Shown here: positions 1 to 8,582 of the stretch, piece by piece
How the letters are laid out: each line of letters begins with the position of its first letter
How positions within the stretch are numbered: the stretch's first letter is position 1
Assembly (NCBI RefSeq): GCF_029016485.1
Contig: NZ_CP092106.1
Span: 372,001 to 436,000 of the forward strand
DNA: 64,000 bases
Direction of reading: 5' to 3'
Source of the DNA: Vibrio sp. JC009
GTDB taxonomy: Bacteria; Pseudomonadota; Gammaproteobacteria; Enterobacterales; Vibrionaceae
The notes under the pieces: generated by a model
Databases searched by the model: none
Told to the model about the DNA's origin: nothing
What the model saw: only the letters and a program-made list of their open reading frames with translations
Translations under genes and position numbers: made by a program

Positions 1-239
1 ATCCTCGTCAGGGCCGCTTTGCTAAAATGGGACCGGCAATACTGCTTTATCTGGCTTACTTCCTGGCATTAAGTGCCATGAAATCGGCAATGGAAGATGG
101 CTCTGTTCCTCCTCAGATAGGCATGTGGCCGATTAACAGCGCTCTGTTGCTGGCCGGGATCGTTATGAACACTCTTGATAGCGTCGCCGTTCGCAGATTG
201 AAAGACAGAATAAAACAGAAGAGAAGAAAGGTAGCATAA
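1..239 (+). CDS. lptF: LptF, LPS export permease (C-terminal part)
   Basis: This is the 3' end of a gene that begins before the window; the frame is open from base 3 and stops at 239. The visible tail has the arginine-rich turn PRQGRFAK followed by two hydrophobic segments, as at the end of LptF. LptF and LptG form the inner-membrane permease of the LptBFG ABC exporter that extracts lipopolysaccharide. The identification rests mainly on the immediately following lptG (3-base gap), the standard lptF-lptG pair. The start and periplasmic domain cannot be judged. Confidence 0.85.
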   Translation, partial: PRQGRFAKMGPAILLYLAYFLALSAMKSAMEDGSVPPQIGMWPINSALLLAGIVMNTLDSVAVRRLKDRIKQKRRKVA

Positions 240-242
240 GGC

Positions 243-1313
243 ATGTTTAAGATTCTTGATATCTACATCGGCAAAACCATTATTGCTACCAGCTCTATTG
301 TTTTAGCAACGCTTATCGGACTGTCCGGCATTATTAAATATGTGGAACAGCTCCGTAAAGTAGGCCGGGGTACCTACGACCTGCTGCAGGCGCTTTATTT
401 CGTTTTACTTTCTGTTCCCCGGGATATTGAAATGTTCTTCCCGATGGCTGCGCTGCTGGGGGCACTGATTGGCCTTGGTATGCTTGCTGCCAGCTCTGAG
501 CTGACGGTAATGCAGGCTTCTGGTTATTCCAAGCTGGATATCGGTTTGTCGGTTCTGAAAACCGCTGTTCCTCTTATGCTGATTGTTATGCTGCTGGGGC
601 AGTGGGGTGCACCACAGGCCCAGAAAATGGCGCGTGAACTGAGAGCATTTTCTATCTCCGGCGGGCAGATTGTTTCGGTCCGGAGCGGTGTCTGGGCGCG
701 TGATGCGGGTGACTTTATCTTTATCGGACGGGTTGACGACAACCAGTTAAAAGCCATTAACCTATGGCGCTTTAACAAGGAAAAGAAACTGGATGAAGTG
801 ATCTACGCTGCGCGTGCCAGTTATATCGGCGACAACAAGTGGCAAATGAAGGACGTTCAGATCACGGATATGGCGAATGATGTCGAGATATCTAAAGTCA
901 GACTTGATAGTTATGAATGGTCGACCTCTCTGGCACCGGACAAGCTGGCGATAGTGACGGTAAAACCGGAAGAGCTGGCATTAAGTGGCTTGTACGATTA
1001 TGTCAGTTACCTGAAAGCATCAGAGCAGGACGCTTCCCGCTATGAACTGGCCTTCTGGCGCAAAATAACCCAGCCATTTTCCATTGCGGTAATGATGCTG
1101 ATGGCACTTTCATTCGTATTCGGACCACTGCGAAGCGTTACTATGGGTGCGAGGATCCTCTCTGGTGTGATTGCCGGGTTTACCTTCTATATTTCCAGTG
1201 AGTTCTTCGGGCCGTTAAGTCTGGTATACAGCATTCCGCCATTTGTCGGAGCGATAGCGCCCAGTCTGGTGTTTCTGAGTGTGGCAATTATGCTGTTAAG
1301 AAGAAAGCTGTAA
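243..1313 (+). CDS. lptG: LptG, LPS export permease
   Basis: At 356 residues this is full length for LptG. It starts MFKILDIYIGKTI, the typical LptG opening. Three membrane segments follow in the first 120 residues, then a hydrophilic periplasmic beta-rich domain (about 125-260), then three more membrane segments. It partners LptF and the LptB ATPase to pull lipopolysaccharide from the inner membrane toward the LptCAD bridge. It lies 3 bases behind lptF, so the two are surely co-transcribed. The RBS is inside the end of lptF (AAGGTAGCATAAGGC). A bidirectional hairpin follows the stop codon. Confidence 0.95.
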   Translation: MFKILDIYIGKTIIATSSIVLATLIGLSGIIKYVEQLRKVGRGTYDLLQALYFVLLSVPRDIEMFFPMAALLGALIGLGMLAASSELTVMQASGYSKLDIGLSVLKTAVPLMLIVMLLGQWGAPQAQKMARELRAFSISGGQIVSVRSGVWARDAGDFIFIGRVDDNQLKAINLWRFNKEKKLDEVIYAARASYIGDNKWQMKDVQITDMANDVEISKVRLDSYEWSTSLAPDKLAIVTVKPEELALSGLYDYVSYLKASEQDASRYELAFWRKITQPFSIAVMMLMALSFVFGPLRSVTMGARILSGVIAGFTFYISSEFFGPLSLVYSIPPFVGAIAPSLVFLSVAIMLLRRKL

Positions 1314-1325
1314 GGAATTAAAAAA

Positions 1326-1354
1326 GGGAAGCGGTGTGTTGCTTCTCTTTTTTT
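1326..1354. terminator. Bidirectional terminator between lptG and the RDD gene
   Basis: Stem GGGAAGC/GCTTCTC (one G-T pair) with an 8-base loop, followed by seven T on the plus strand. An A run before it gives a T run on the minus strand. It lies between two convergent genes. Confidence 0.75.
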
Positions 1355-1357
1355 ATG

Positions 1358-1834
1358 TTACTTCGGCTCTTTTAATACAATCACTTCTGTCTTTGCCCAC
1401 ATATCATGAAACCCACGCTTTTCAGGATCAAAAGGTACGCTCAGATTTGCAAGGCCAAAGGCTGATGTGGCGACTCTTATCAGAGCCTGAGTTAGAGTAA
1501 CCGCATTGCCGTTACTGTTTTGAACCCTGAGCTTCCAGGCTCTCATACCGACTGTCTGACCGGCTCTGGTCCAGAAATAGACAAAGAATCCAACCCATAA
1601 AGCCACCAGATAGAGCGTAAAGAGAGAGCTGGCAACAGGGTGTCTGGAAAGTAAATCGCTGGCATCTATATACGGTGCATACTCCATCGCTCCAGCAGCA
1701 ACAAGGGCTTCTAATACGGCAATGACCACACCGGCAGCCATCATTTCAATCGCAATAATAACCAGACCGTCATAAATAAGGGCGGCAAGACGTCTGAAAA
1801 GACCTGCTTTTGGGTAATCTGCTTTGTTTTTCAT
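1358..1834 (-). CDS. RDD family membrane protein
   Basis: 158 residues. The N-terminal GLFRRLAALIYDGLV carries the Arg and Asp that name the RDD family. Two long hydrophobic segments (about 20-50 and 70-95) follow, and then the motif GQTVGMRAWKLRV, a strong family marker. RDD proteins are small inner-membrane proteins; some have been linked to ion/proton exchange, but no substrate can be read here. It is convergent with lptG, an arrangement often seen in Vibrio. It is a single-gene unit with its promoter somewhere in 1835-2070. Confidence 0.85.
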   Translation of the reverse strand: MKNKADYPKAGLFRRLAALIYDGLVIIAIEMMAAGVVIAVLEALVAAGAMEYAPYIDASDLLSRHPVASSLFTLYLVALWVGFFVYFWTRAGQTVGMRAWKLRVQNSNGNAVTLTQALIRVATSAFGLANLSVPFDPEKRGFHDMWAKTEVIVLKEPK

Positions 1835-2070
1835 CGTTATTCTTCAGATAAAGAGTGAATACCAATCCCGGCAATCACTGAACAGCTAATTACGGGCATT
1901 GGTATAAGAATAGAATATCAGCTAACTTATTAGCCAATTTACTCTAAAATCGCCTGACTTCAAAAGGTGAAAAGTAAATTGTGCAAACAAGATTTACTTC
2001 TAAGAATTAGTGCTATTCTTTGTATTGAGACTTTTGTTACTTAATGACTGTTTTTTATTTGGGGTGAGTT

Positions 2071-2319
2071 ATGGTTACTGGCAGATTAGCTGTGATTGGT
2101 TCAATGATCAGAAAAAGTGTAGGCATTTCTGTAGTGTTTGCAGTGCTTGCTGCAATTGCCGCAGGCTTTATTGCCAGCCCGGCTTGCTCATCATGTGGTG
2201 CTATGGAATTGATGAATGTGGCGGGAACGATCATTAAGAGTGCGTTGATTGTTTATATGGCGTGCCTCAGCTTTGCTGCGCTTTATGGATCGTTATCACG
2301 TATGCCTGAGCAGTCTTAA
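2071..2319 (+). CDS. Small membrane protein with a CSSC motif, function unknown
   Basis: 82 residues, starting at ATG 2071 behind a good RBS (GGGGTGAG). Two hydrophobic segments (about 17-37 and 50-70) flank a short loop reading ASPACSSCGAME, so a Cys-Ser-Ser-Cys pair would lie at the membrane surface or in the periplasm. No family is recognised. The pair could be a disulfide or a metal site. A strong terminator follows, so it is a single-gene transcript. A second frame overlapping it at 2010-2237 has no RBS and is a shadow. Confidence 0.7.
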   Translation: MVTGRLAVIGSMIRKSVGISVVFAVLAAIAAGFIASPACSSCGAMELMNVAGTIIKSALIVYMACLSFAALYGSLSRMPEQS

Positions 2320-2342
2320 ACTCTACAAAGAAAGTTTATCCG

Positions 2343-2378
2343 AAAGGCTCTGATAATTATCGGAGCCTTTTGTTTTTT
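2343..2378 (+). terminator. Rho-independent terminator
   Basis: AAAGGCTC/GAGCCTTT arms with extra inner pairing (GAT/ATC), followed by TTGTTTTTT. It closes the 82-residue protein gene. Confidence 0.85.
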
Positions 2379-2491
2379 ATAGAGCTGGAATTGCCTTCAG
2401 GTGTTAAAAATATCAACACGATTCTTGAGGAATTACATCCATCACCTATAGTTGAAATACGGTTTCCCAATACTCGAACAGGGAGTTGCTG

Positions 2492-3019
2492 GTGGGTACA
2501 GAGAAGGAAGTCTCATTTGGTAATGATGAATTTATCGTTACCAAGACAGATACCAAAGGGATGATCACATACGCCAACAGAACCTTTATGCGTGTGGCTA
2601 ACTATAGTGAATTGCAGCTGATTGGCAGGAATCACAACATTATCCGTCATCCGGATATGCCCAGAGGGGTGTTTTACGGATTGTGGAAATCAATAAAGTC
2701 TAAGCAAGAGTTTTTTGGTTTTGTAAAAAACTACACCTCAGAACACAACTACTACTGGGTATTCGCAAATGTTACTCCCGATTTGGTAAACGGCAGTATT
2801 GTCGGATTTTACTCTGTCAGGCGTTCGGCTCCGCGAGGTGCATTAGAGGTGATTGAACCTGTTTACCGGCAGATGCTTCAGCAAGAGCGTTCAATGGAAA
2901 AGAACAGAGCGCCCGAAGCTTCCTGGAGCTGGCTGCAAAACAGCATCTTAGAATCTCACCAGACCTGCTATGAAGAATTTATCCTTAGCCTTTACCACGA
3001 ACACTATAAAGGAGGCTGA
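2492..3019 (+). CDS. Stand-alone PAS-domain sensor protein (Aer-type PAS)
   Basis: 175 residues from GTG 2492, chosen because GGGAG at 2481-2485 sits 6 bases ahead; the upstream TTG at 2486 abuts that RBS. The body is a single PAS domain of the Aer type, with [14 protein letters not shown], the signature [16 protein letters not shown] and a [10 protein letters not shown] strand (about residues 15-115). The last 60 residues look helical. There is no membrane segment and no signalling domain. It ends 2 bases before the chemoreceptor gene, so the pair is an operon. The PAS module of Aer binds FAD; whether this one does cannot be seen. It probably feeds redox or energy information to the neighbouring receptor. 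Confidence 0.85.
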   Translation: MGTEKEVSFGNDEFIVTKTDTKGMITYANRTFMRVANYSELQLIGRNHNIIRHPDMPRGVFYGLWKSIKSKQEFFGFVKNYTSEHNYYWVFANVTPDLVNGSIVGFYSVRRSAPRGALEVIEPVYRQMLQQERSMEKNRAPEASWSWLQNSILESHQTCYEEFILSLYHEHYKGG

Positions 3020-3021
3020 TA

Positions 3022-4500
3022 GTGATTAAACGTACAAGTAAAGTCAGCCGAAATATACTGCTGCTCAGACAGAAATTCCTGGTTATCTGCCTGGTGTTTG
3101 TGTCTGTTACGAGCCTCTTATCTGCCGTTAATATTTACAATTACGGCATCAGTTCAATGAACCTGGTTTTGCCGGTGTTCGCCATCCTATTTGCTACGTA
3201 TGCCTATTATGATCAGGGGCGCCCTATGTATGTTCTGGAAAAGATCAGGGAGGCTCTGGATGAGGCGAAAAAGGGTAATATCCATATCCGCATTGTGAAA
3301 ACAAAGGGACTTGGAGAGATTGGGCATGTTGCCTGGGCGCTGAACGATCTGCTGGATATTGTGGAGACAAACTTTAAGGAGCTGTCGAATACCTTCCAGC
3401 GTGCCAGTGAAAATAAGTATCACCGAAAGGGTCTGGTTCAGGGATTGCCCGGTGAGTTTGCCAAGACAATGACTAATATCAATATGGCTATCGACTCCAT
3501 GGAGAAAGCCCATATCTTCGCCAGACAGAACCGCTTGCGCAGTGAGCTGCACCATATCAACACCACAAACCTTCTGATTAATCTGAAAAATAACCAGCAC
3601 GAGCTGGCCGGTCTTTCAAGCAAAATGGACGATGTGCTTTCCATTGCAACTGAGAGCCGGGACGGGGCGGAGGAGAGCCTTTCTGCTGTTGGTGTTATCC
3701 GTAACTCTTTAGACGATATGAATTCACGTATGTCGGCAATGGAAAGCACGGCGCAGAATCTTGGAGAGGAGAGTATCCGCATTGCTGAAACCATCAAAGT
3801 TATTACCGATATAGCCGATCAGACTAATCTTCTTGCTCTTAATGCTGCCATAGAAGCGGCAAGGGCTGGTGAGTTTGGCCGGGGATTTTCTGTGGTAGCA
3901 GATGAGGTGCGCCAGCTGGCGGACAGAACCCGCTCATCAACCGCTGAAATAAACAGTACTATCAGCTCTCTGACCAGTCAGATTGAGGATATGGTTTCTC
4001 AGACTTTAACCGTCGGAGAACAGACCAAGACAGTCAGTGATGAAGTGACCAACTTCCATGTGAACTTCGACAAAGTAGCAGATGCTTCGCAGCGAACCAT
4101 TATGCTGATGAATCAGGCGAAAGATCTCTCCTTTGCTTCTCTGGTGAAACTGGACCATGTGGTTTATATGCAGAACAGCTATATCGGTCTGGAGCGGGAA
4201 GGCTCTGGCACTGAGGCTGATGAAGTGAGAGGTGATCATTACAGCTGTAACTTAGGTAAGTGGTACTACGAAGGCGAGGGTTATAAGAGCTTCCACGAGT
4301 TATCTGCTTATCAGAGTCTGGAAACTCACCATATTCAGGTTCACGAGCATATTCATGCGGCACTGGAACTGGTTGGAGAGGACTGGAAGTCTGATGATGA
4401 AGTTCTGAATCAAATGCTTGTCCATGTTAACAATGCAGAAGCGGCAAGTTCCAGAGTGGTAGAGACGATTTCAGATATGCTCAGAGAAAAGTATGGCTAA
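3022..4500 (+). CDS. Methyl-accepting chemotaxis protein with C-terminal CZB zinc-binding domain
   Basis: 492 residues from GTG 3022, with AGGAGG 7 bases upstream. Two membrane segments (about 16-37 and 45-63) form a hairpin with almost no periplasmic part. A HAMP-like linker follows, then the long helical signalling domain whose tip reads [19 protein letters not shown] near residue 265. The C-terminus (about 400-490) is a CZB domain, with [12 protein letters not shown] and the His cluster [10 protein letters not shown] supplying the usual Cys and three His ligands. CZB receptors bind zinc and have been linked to zinc and oxidant sensing. With no external sensor of its own, it probably takes input from the PAS protein encoded just upstream. 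Confidence 0.93.
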   Translation: MIKRTSKVSRNILLLRQKFLVICLVFVSVTSLLSAVNIYNYGISSMNLVLPVFAILFATYAYYDQGRPMYVLEKIREALDEAKKGNIHIRIVKTKGLGEIGHVAWALNDLLDIVETNFKELSNTFQRASENKYHRKGLVQGLPGEFAKTMTNINMAIDSMEKAHIFARQNRLRSELHHINTTNLLINLKNNQHELAGLSSKMDDVLSIATESRDGAEESLSAVGVIRNSLDDMNSRMSAMESTAQNLGEESIRIAETIKVITDIADQTNLLALNAAIEAARAGEFGRGFSVVADEVRQLADRTRSSTAEINSTISSLTSQIEDMVSQTLTVGEQTKTVSDEVTNFHVNFDKVADASQRTIMLMNQAKDLSFASLVKLDHVVYMQNSYIGLEREGSGTEADEVRGDHYSCNLGKWYYEGEGYKSFHELSAYQSLETHHIQVHEHIHAALELVGEDWKSDDEVLNQMLVHVNNAEAASSRVVETISDMLREKYG

Positions 4501-4537
4501 TTAATCGGCAACTAACTCACAAATAACAGCTTTATCC

Positions 4538-4565
4538 TTGCGTGGTAAGGTTTCATCCGTATAAT
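4538..4565 (+). promoter_or_regulatory. Promoter of tRNA-Leu
   Basis: TTGCGT and TATAAT separated by 16 bases, with the -10 ending 14 bases before the mature tRNA. Confidence 0.75.
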
Positions 4566-4579
4566 GCTCAGAACAAATT

Positions 4580-4664
4580 GCCGGTGTGGTGAAATTGGTA
4601 TACACGACGGATTCAAAATCCGTTGCCTTCGGGCGTAGCGGTTCAAGTCCGCTCACCGGTACCA
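4580..4664 (+). tRNA. tRNA-Leu (CAA)
   Basis: 85 bases with encoded CCA. The acceptor arms GCCGGTG/CACCGGT pair with one G-T. The anticodon loop TTCAAAA gives CAA, and the long variable arm is typical of leucine tRNA. Confidence 0.97.
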
Positions 4665-4673
4665 TCATTTAAA

Positions 4674-4710
4674 CAACAAAGCCTCGACTTATGTCGGGGC
4701 TTTGTTGTTT
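4674..4710 (+). terminator. Terminator of tRNA-Leu
   Basis: A long stem (AACAAAGCC...GGCTTTGTT with inner CGAC/GTCG) ending in TTGTTT follows the tRNA by about 10 bases. Confidence 0.8.
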
Positions 4711-4749
4711 CTGCTCTGTGAAAATCAACTCATCACATTCTGAGGTAGC

Positions 4750-4846
4750 AAAAAAAGCCAGCCATGGGGATGACTGGCAAACAATAAACATAAACAAAAC
4801 GTCAGTTGGCTAGGAACTTCTGTATGCGTATGAGCATTAGAAGTTA
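4750..4846 (-). ncRNA. Candidate small regulatory RNA upstream of ompA
   Basis: On the minus strand a strong intrinsic terminator stands alone (GCCAGTCAT, loop CCCC, ATGGCTGGC, then seven T), although no protein gene precedes it. Going upstream there is an A/U-rich stretch, a second hairpin (AACTTCT...AGAAGTT with inner ATGC/GCAT), and then a plausible promoter: TAATAT (plus coordinates 4852-4857) and TTGCGA (4875-4880), spaced 17. The predicted RNA is about 97 nt with the layout of an Hfq-dependent RNA: 5' hairpin, U-rich linker, terminator with U tail. It is divergent from ompA. I do not recognise it as a named RNA. Confidence 0.55.
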
Positions 4847-4851
4847 CTTAA

Positions 4852-4880
4852 ATATTAGTAAATGAAAGGCATTTTCGCAA
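4852..4880 (-). promoter_or_regulatory. Predicted promoter of the candidate small RNA
   Basis: On the minus strand, TTGCGA, a 17-base spacer and TAATAT. The start would fall about 6 bases downstream, near 4846. Confidence 0.5.
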
Positions 4881-5095
4881 AATAACCGTGCTTAAATGCG
4901 GATTATTTTTTGTGATGCTTACCAAATATTTAGCAACAAATTAGTAACAATAATCAAAAATAAGACACAGCTTAAAAATTGGGTAATAGAGGGTTTAAAT
5001 AATAGGAAATCAATAGATTGAATATACAAATGGCTATAGTCTGATTTATGTTCAGTCTAATTATGCGAACAAAAGAACATACAAAAGGAATTATT

Positions 5096-6094
5096 ATGAA
5101 AAAAGTCGCTATTATACTCCCTTCTCTTGTTGCTCTTTCTATCCAGGTAGCTAATGCAGAGGTGTACCTGGGTGGTAAGCTGGGTAATACCTGGGCCGAT
5201 GATGCTTGTTATGCAAGCTCCCCATGTGATGACGATAGCTTTGGCGGTGGTATTTATGCCGGTTATGATTTCACAGATATGATTGCACTGGAAGCTGGTT
5301 ATGACCGCTTAGGCAGCCTGGAGTCTAACTTCAATGATAATGGCACCTCTGTCGTTATTGATGATACTTTCTCCGCATTTACGCTTGCGCCTAAACTGAC
5401 ACTTCCAATGGATAGTCTGGATATTTTTGCCAAGCTGGGTGCTGCGAAAGTAGATTACGGCAGTGCAGATGACCTTGTTTTAATGGGCGCTCTGGGTGCT
5501 GAATATGCATTCTCTAAAAACTTGCTTGGCCGTTTAGAGTATCAGCGTATCAACAATATTCAGGATGACTTTGTTGAAGGTATGGATCTTGATTCAGTGT
5601 TCCTGGGTCTTACCTATAAGTTTGGCAGCAAGGCTAAACCCGCTCCGGTTATTGAACCAAAAGTTGAGCCTGCTCCTGAGCCGGCACCTGTAGTAGAAGA
5701 ACAGGCACCTGTGGTAGAAAAGCCAAAACCAGAGATTAAGCGCTTCCAGGAGTTTGGTACTGAGCTGTTTGATAATGACAGCTACAAGCTTGCTCAGGGT
5801 AGTGAGCAGTACTTTGACTGGATTGTTGGTGTAATGGATAAGTATCCTCAGGCTGAAGTAGAAATCATTGGTCATACTGACTCTGTTGGTTCTGAAGCAT
5901 ACAACCAGAAGCTGTCTGAAAACCGGGCACAGGCAGTGGCAGATTACTTGTATACACAGGGCGTTGAAGCGTCACGCGTAACTGTAAAAGGTATGGGTGA
6001 GAGCCAGCCGAAAGCAACAAATGATACTCCGGAAGGCCGTATGGCAAACCGAAGAGTAGAAGTGATCATCAACGAGTTTGAGTATCAGGAATAA
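5096..6094 (+). CDS. ompA: OmpA-family outer-membrane porin
   Basis: 332 residues from ATG 5096. AAAGGA lies 6-7 bases upstream and a perfect signal peptide (MKKVAIILPSLVALSIQVANA, cut before E22) begins there; a longer in-frame start at 5048 would bury it. An N-terminal eight-stranded barrel (about 22-180, ending in LGLTYKFG) is joined by a Pro/Glu/Val hinge (about 185-220) to a C-terminal OmpA peptidoglycan-binding domain with IGHTDSVGS and NRRVEV. It would anchor the outer membrane to the wall. A CxxxxPC pair sits in the first barrel loop. A terminator follows. Confidence 0.92.
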   Translation: MKKVAIILPSLVALSIQVANAEVYLGGKLGNTWADDACYASSPCDDDSFGGGIYAGYDFTDMIALEAGYDRLGSLESNFNDNGTSVVIDDTFSAFTLAPKLTLPMDSLDIFAKLGAAKVDYGSADDLVLMGALGAEYAFSKNLLGRLEYQRINNIQDDFVEGMDLDSVFLGLTYKFGSKAKPAPVIEPKVEPAPEPAPVVEEQAPVVEKPKPEIKRFQEFGTELFDNDSYKLAQGSEQYFDWIVGVMDKYPQAEVEIIGHTDSVGSEAYNQKLSENRAQAVADYLYTQGVEASRVTVKGMGESQPKATNDTPEGRMANRRVEVIINEFEYQE

Positions 6095-6120
6095 TTTTTC
6101 TGACATCCGGTTGATTATTG

Positions 6121-6156
6121 AAGCAGAGATCCTTTTTTGGATCTCTGCTTTTTTGT
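6121..6156 (+). terminator. Terminator of ompA
   Basis: AAGCAGAGATCC and GGATCTCTGCTT form a 12-base-pair perfect stem around six T, followed by a T run. Confidence 0.92.
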
Positions 6157-6304
6157 TTTTTTAATGTAAAGAAAATATTTTGATCCGGATCATCAATGTT
6201 TCAATTATTAGCTTGGATTCACTTTTGTGTGACTGAATTCTGAACATTTTTTTAACATTAGTTATACAATCGGCCCCAGTTGATATTCACAGGGGAGGTG
6301 TAGA

Positions 6305-6463
6305 ATGTTTTCTACAGGAGATAAGCCAGGAAAGGGCTCTTATATGTGCGAAAAGTGCCGTATAGCAGTTGTGTTGGATGACGATAGTAAAGTACTGCCA
6401 TACTGCCCTTGTTGTGAAGCACGTAACTACCTGACCAAAAGCTGGGAGAAAAAGAGTAAATAG
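6305..6463 (+). CDS. Small zinc-ribbon protein (52 residues)
   Basis: A short frame starts at ATG 6305, 6 bases after AGGGGAGG, and ends TAG 6463. The protein begins MFSTGDKPGKGSYMC. It has two cysteine knuckles, CEKC (15-18) and CPCC (34-37), spaced as in a zinc ribbon, then a lysine-rich tail. Similar tiny zinc-ribbon proteins occur across Vibrio and relatives; none of that group has a function I can name. The strong RBS, and the terminators on both sides, make it a real monocistronic gene although it is very short. Confidence 0.85.
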   Translation: MFSTGDKPGKGSYMCEKCRIAVVLDDDSKVLPYCPCCEARNYLTKSWEKKSK

Positions 6464-6505
6464 ATCCTTACTGAGATGTTCGAGCTTTGTTTTGTATGTA
6501 TAAAC

Positions 6506-6533
6506 TCCCCGGTCGGCTCGCCGGGGTTTTTTT
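6506..6533 (+). terminator. Terminator of the zinc-ribbon gene
   Basis: CCCCGG/CCGGGG stem with an 8-base loop, followed by seven T. Confidence 0.88.
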
Positions 6534-6579
6534 ATATCTGTTAGAATGACTTTTCATTCTGTATTAATCCGGGAAACTT

Positions 6580-7509
6580 ATGCTCAGTAATGTAAACCTT
6601 AATCTGCTCCGTTCTCTGCATGTACTGCTGGAAGAGTGCCATGTCAGCAATGCAGCTCAACGTTTACATGTTTCTCAATCTGCTGTTAGCCGCCAGTTAT
6701 CTCAGTTGCGGGAGTTGTTTGGTGATCCTCTGTTGATCCGGGAAGGAAACCGCCTGATCCCCACTCCTAAAGCTCTGGATATCAAAGTGAAACTCTCTGC
6801 GCTTTTTAAAGAGTTTGATCATTTACTGGATGAGCAAAACTTTGAGCCGTCTCAATGGAGCGGAGAGGTGGTTTTTGCTTCCAGTGATTATGTCGCTCAG
6901 TATATCTTTCCTGACTTTGTGGTGCAGACCAGAAAACAGGCTCCGAATGCGACTTTTAGATATGTCATGTGGCAACCGGAGTATCTGTCGGAGTTATCCA
7001 ATACCAACATACACCTGGCATCGACAATGTTGCCTGAAAAGCCCGATGGATTATCGAGTCTGTTTTTGGGTGAAGATAAGCCTGTTATCGTAATGAGTCA
7101 GGGACACGCTTTGTCTCAGCAGCCTGAGCTCAGCGTTGACGACATTCTTCGCTACCCGCATATCGTTGTGAGTGCCGGGGGAGATAAAAACTCTCAGTTT
7201 GAAGCCGCACTGCGTAAAATAAAGAGAACCCGGACCATAGGACTTCGGGTTCCGTTCTTTTCGGCGGCATTTCACTCCTTGCTAAACAGCGACTACCTCC
7301 TTGTCATACCTGAACATATCGCCAGAACGGTTAGCCAGACTCTGCCTGTTATTTACCGGACCATTCCACTCGATCTTGCCAGCCATAAATACTGGCTTAT
7401 ATGGCATACCAAGTATGACCAGGATCCGGCTCATAGCTGGGTGCGGGAGCAGGCTTCTGAAGTGCTGAAGAGTTCGATTTACTCTATTGGGTATAATCTA
7501 AAATCATAA
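6580..7509 (+). CDS. LysR-family transcription regulator
   Basis: 309 residues. The N-terminal winged helix-turn-helix reads CHVSNAAQRLHVSQSAVSR (about 19-37) followed by QLSQLRELFGDPLL, the classical LysR pattern. The remaining 200 residues fit the effector-binding fold. The start ATG 6580 has GGGA 6 bases upstream. It is followed after 82 bases by a LysE-type exporter on the same strand, so a role in controlling that exporter or a shared physiology is plausible. The inducer is unknown. Confidence 0.9.
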   Translation: MLSNVNLNLLRSLHVLLEECHVSNAAQRLHVSQSAVSRQLSQLRELFGDPLLIREGNRLIPTPKALDIKVKLSALFKEFDHLLDEQNFEPSQWSGEVVFASSDYVAQYIFPDFVVQTRKQAPNATFRYVMWQPEYLSELSNTNIHLASTMLPEKPDGLSSLFLGEDKPVIVMSQGHALSQQPELSVDDILRYPHIVVSAGGDKNSQFEAALRKIKRTRTIGLRVPFFSAAFHSLLNSDYLLVIPEHIARTVSQTLPVIYRTIPLDLASHKYWLIWHTKYDQDPAHSWVREQASEVLKSSIYSIGYNLKS

Positions 7510-7591
7510 CCTGAATGAATTATTTTAATTTCAATTCATAGCTGCTTGTTGCTATTGTTGTTCGAAATAAAGTGTTGTCGCTGGAATATTT

Positions 7592-8206
7592 ATGACTTTT
7601 ACGGTTTGGTTATCTCTATTTACTATATGCCTGCTGGGGGCTATGTCGCCAGGGCCAAGTCTGGCTATTGTTGCTAAACACAGTCTTGCGGGTGGCCGTA
7701 TTAACGGAATTGCAACCGCATGGGCTCATGCAACCGGAATCGCAATCTATGCACTGATCACTCTGGTTGGTCTGGCTGCGATACTGCATCAGTTTCCAAT
7801 TGTATTTAAAGCTATCAGCATCGTTGGTGCTGTTTATCTTGCTTATTTAGGTGTGAATGCGTTGCGTTCAAAAGGGGGCATAGCAGCCAGACTGGAATCC
7901 GGAGAAAAAGTAAGTGCATTAGAGTCAGCGAAAGAGGGCTTTTTTATATCGCTTACCAGTCCTAAGATCATGATGTTTTTTACCGCCCTGTTTAGTCAGT
8001 TTATTACCGCCGGAAATGAACTGAGCAGCAAAACCCTGATTGTCGCAACGCCCTATTTTGTTGACGGGCTCTGGTATACCTTTATTACTCTGATGCTCTC
8101 CTCTCCGATCCTGCTTGATCGCTTACGATCAAAAGCTCAGCTAATCGATCGTCTGACTGGTGCGATATTGATCCTTATTGCCTGCAGGCTCGTCTGGACA
8201 CTCTAA
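7592..8206 (+). CDS. LysE/RhtB-family amino-acid exporter
   Basis: 204 residues, the normal length, with about six hydrophobic segments. The family signature GAMSPGPSLAIVAKHSLAGG sits near residues 16-35, and the second conserved region SLTSPKIMMFFTALFSQF is present. These inner-membrane proteins export amino acids or derivatives such as homoserine, threonine or leucine; which one cannot be told. It probably depends on the LysR gene upstream. A terminator follows at once. Confidence 0.9.
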   Translation: MTFTVWLSLFTICLLGAMSPGPSLAIVAKHSLAGGRINGIATAWAHATGIAIYALITLVGLAAILHQFPIVFKAISIVGAVYLAYLGVNALRSKGGIAARLESGEKVSALESAKEGFFISLTSPKIMMFFTALFSQFITAGNELSSKTLIVATPYFVDGLWYTFITLMLSSPILLDRLRSKAQLIDRLTGAILILIACRLVWTL

Positions 8207-8236
8207 TAAAAACTACTCTATATGTTGTGTGGATTG

Positions 8237-8260
8237 CCGGAGCTTAGCTCCGGTTTTTTT
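8237..8260 (+). terminator. Terminator of the LysE-family gene
   Basis: CCGGAGC, loop TTA, GCTCCGG, then seven T. Confidence 0.92.
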
Positions 8261-8582
8261 GCTTGTGTAAAATCAGCAGTATTACTTTTTATATAAAATT
8301 CAGTGGATTTCATTCTGTGTAAAGAAAATTATACGAATGGTGTAAAAATTAATATCGTTTTTTTCTAGTGCTTACTGCTATTTTTGGCAGGTTTGGCTTT
8401 CTTAACTAGAAGTGATTGACTGGTTTTTCTGCTTCATCTGGACTTATCTACTTTTGTGAGATCTGGGAGGGGTTGATTATACAGGTGGTCAGGAGAAAAA
8501 TAGCCCTGACATTCTAAATATCAGTGACCTGACAGACAGAAAAACTCTGGCTGCATAAAATATGAGTATATAAGGACAAACC
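8261..8582. other. Long leader region of the NRAMP-like gene
   Basis: About 320 bases without a gene. It is AT-rich, with one small hairpin (GTCAGG/CCTGAC at 8488-8510). It ends in a good RBS (AAGGAC) ahead of ATG 8583. I looked for a known metal riboswitch and saw none that matches. Confidence 0.4.

Noticed and set aside
2370..2564. 64-codon frame before the PAS gene
   Set aside because: It lies over a terminator and overlaps the PAS gene in another frame, with no RBS or family features.
8261..8582. Metal riboswitch before the NRAMP-like gene
   Set aside because: No M-box, manganese (yybP-ykoY) or NiCo consensus pieces could be seen.
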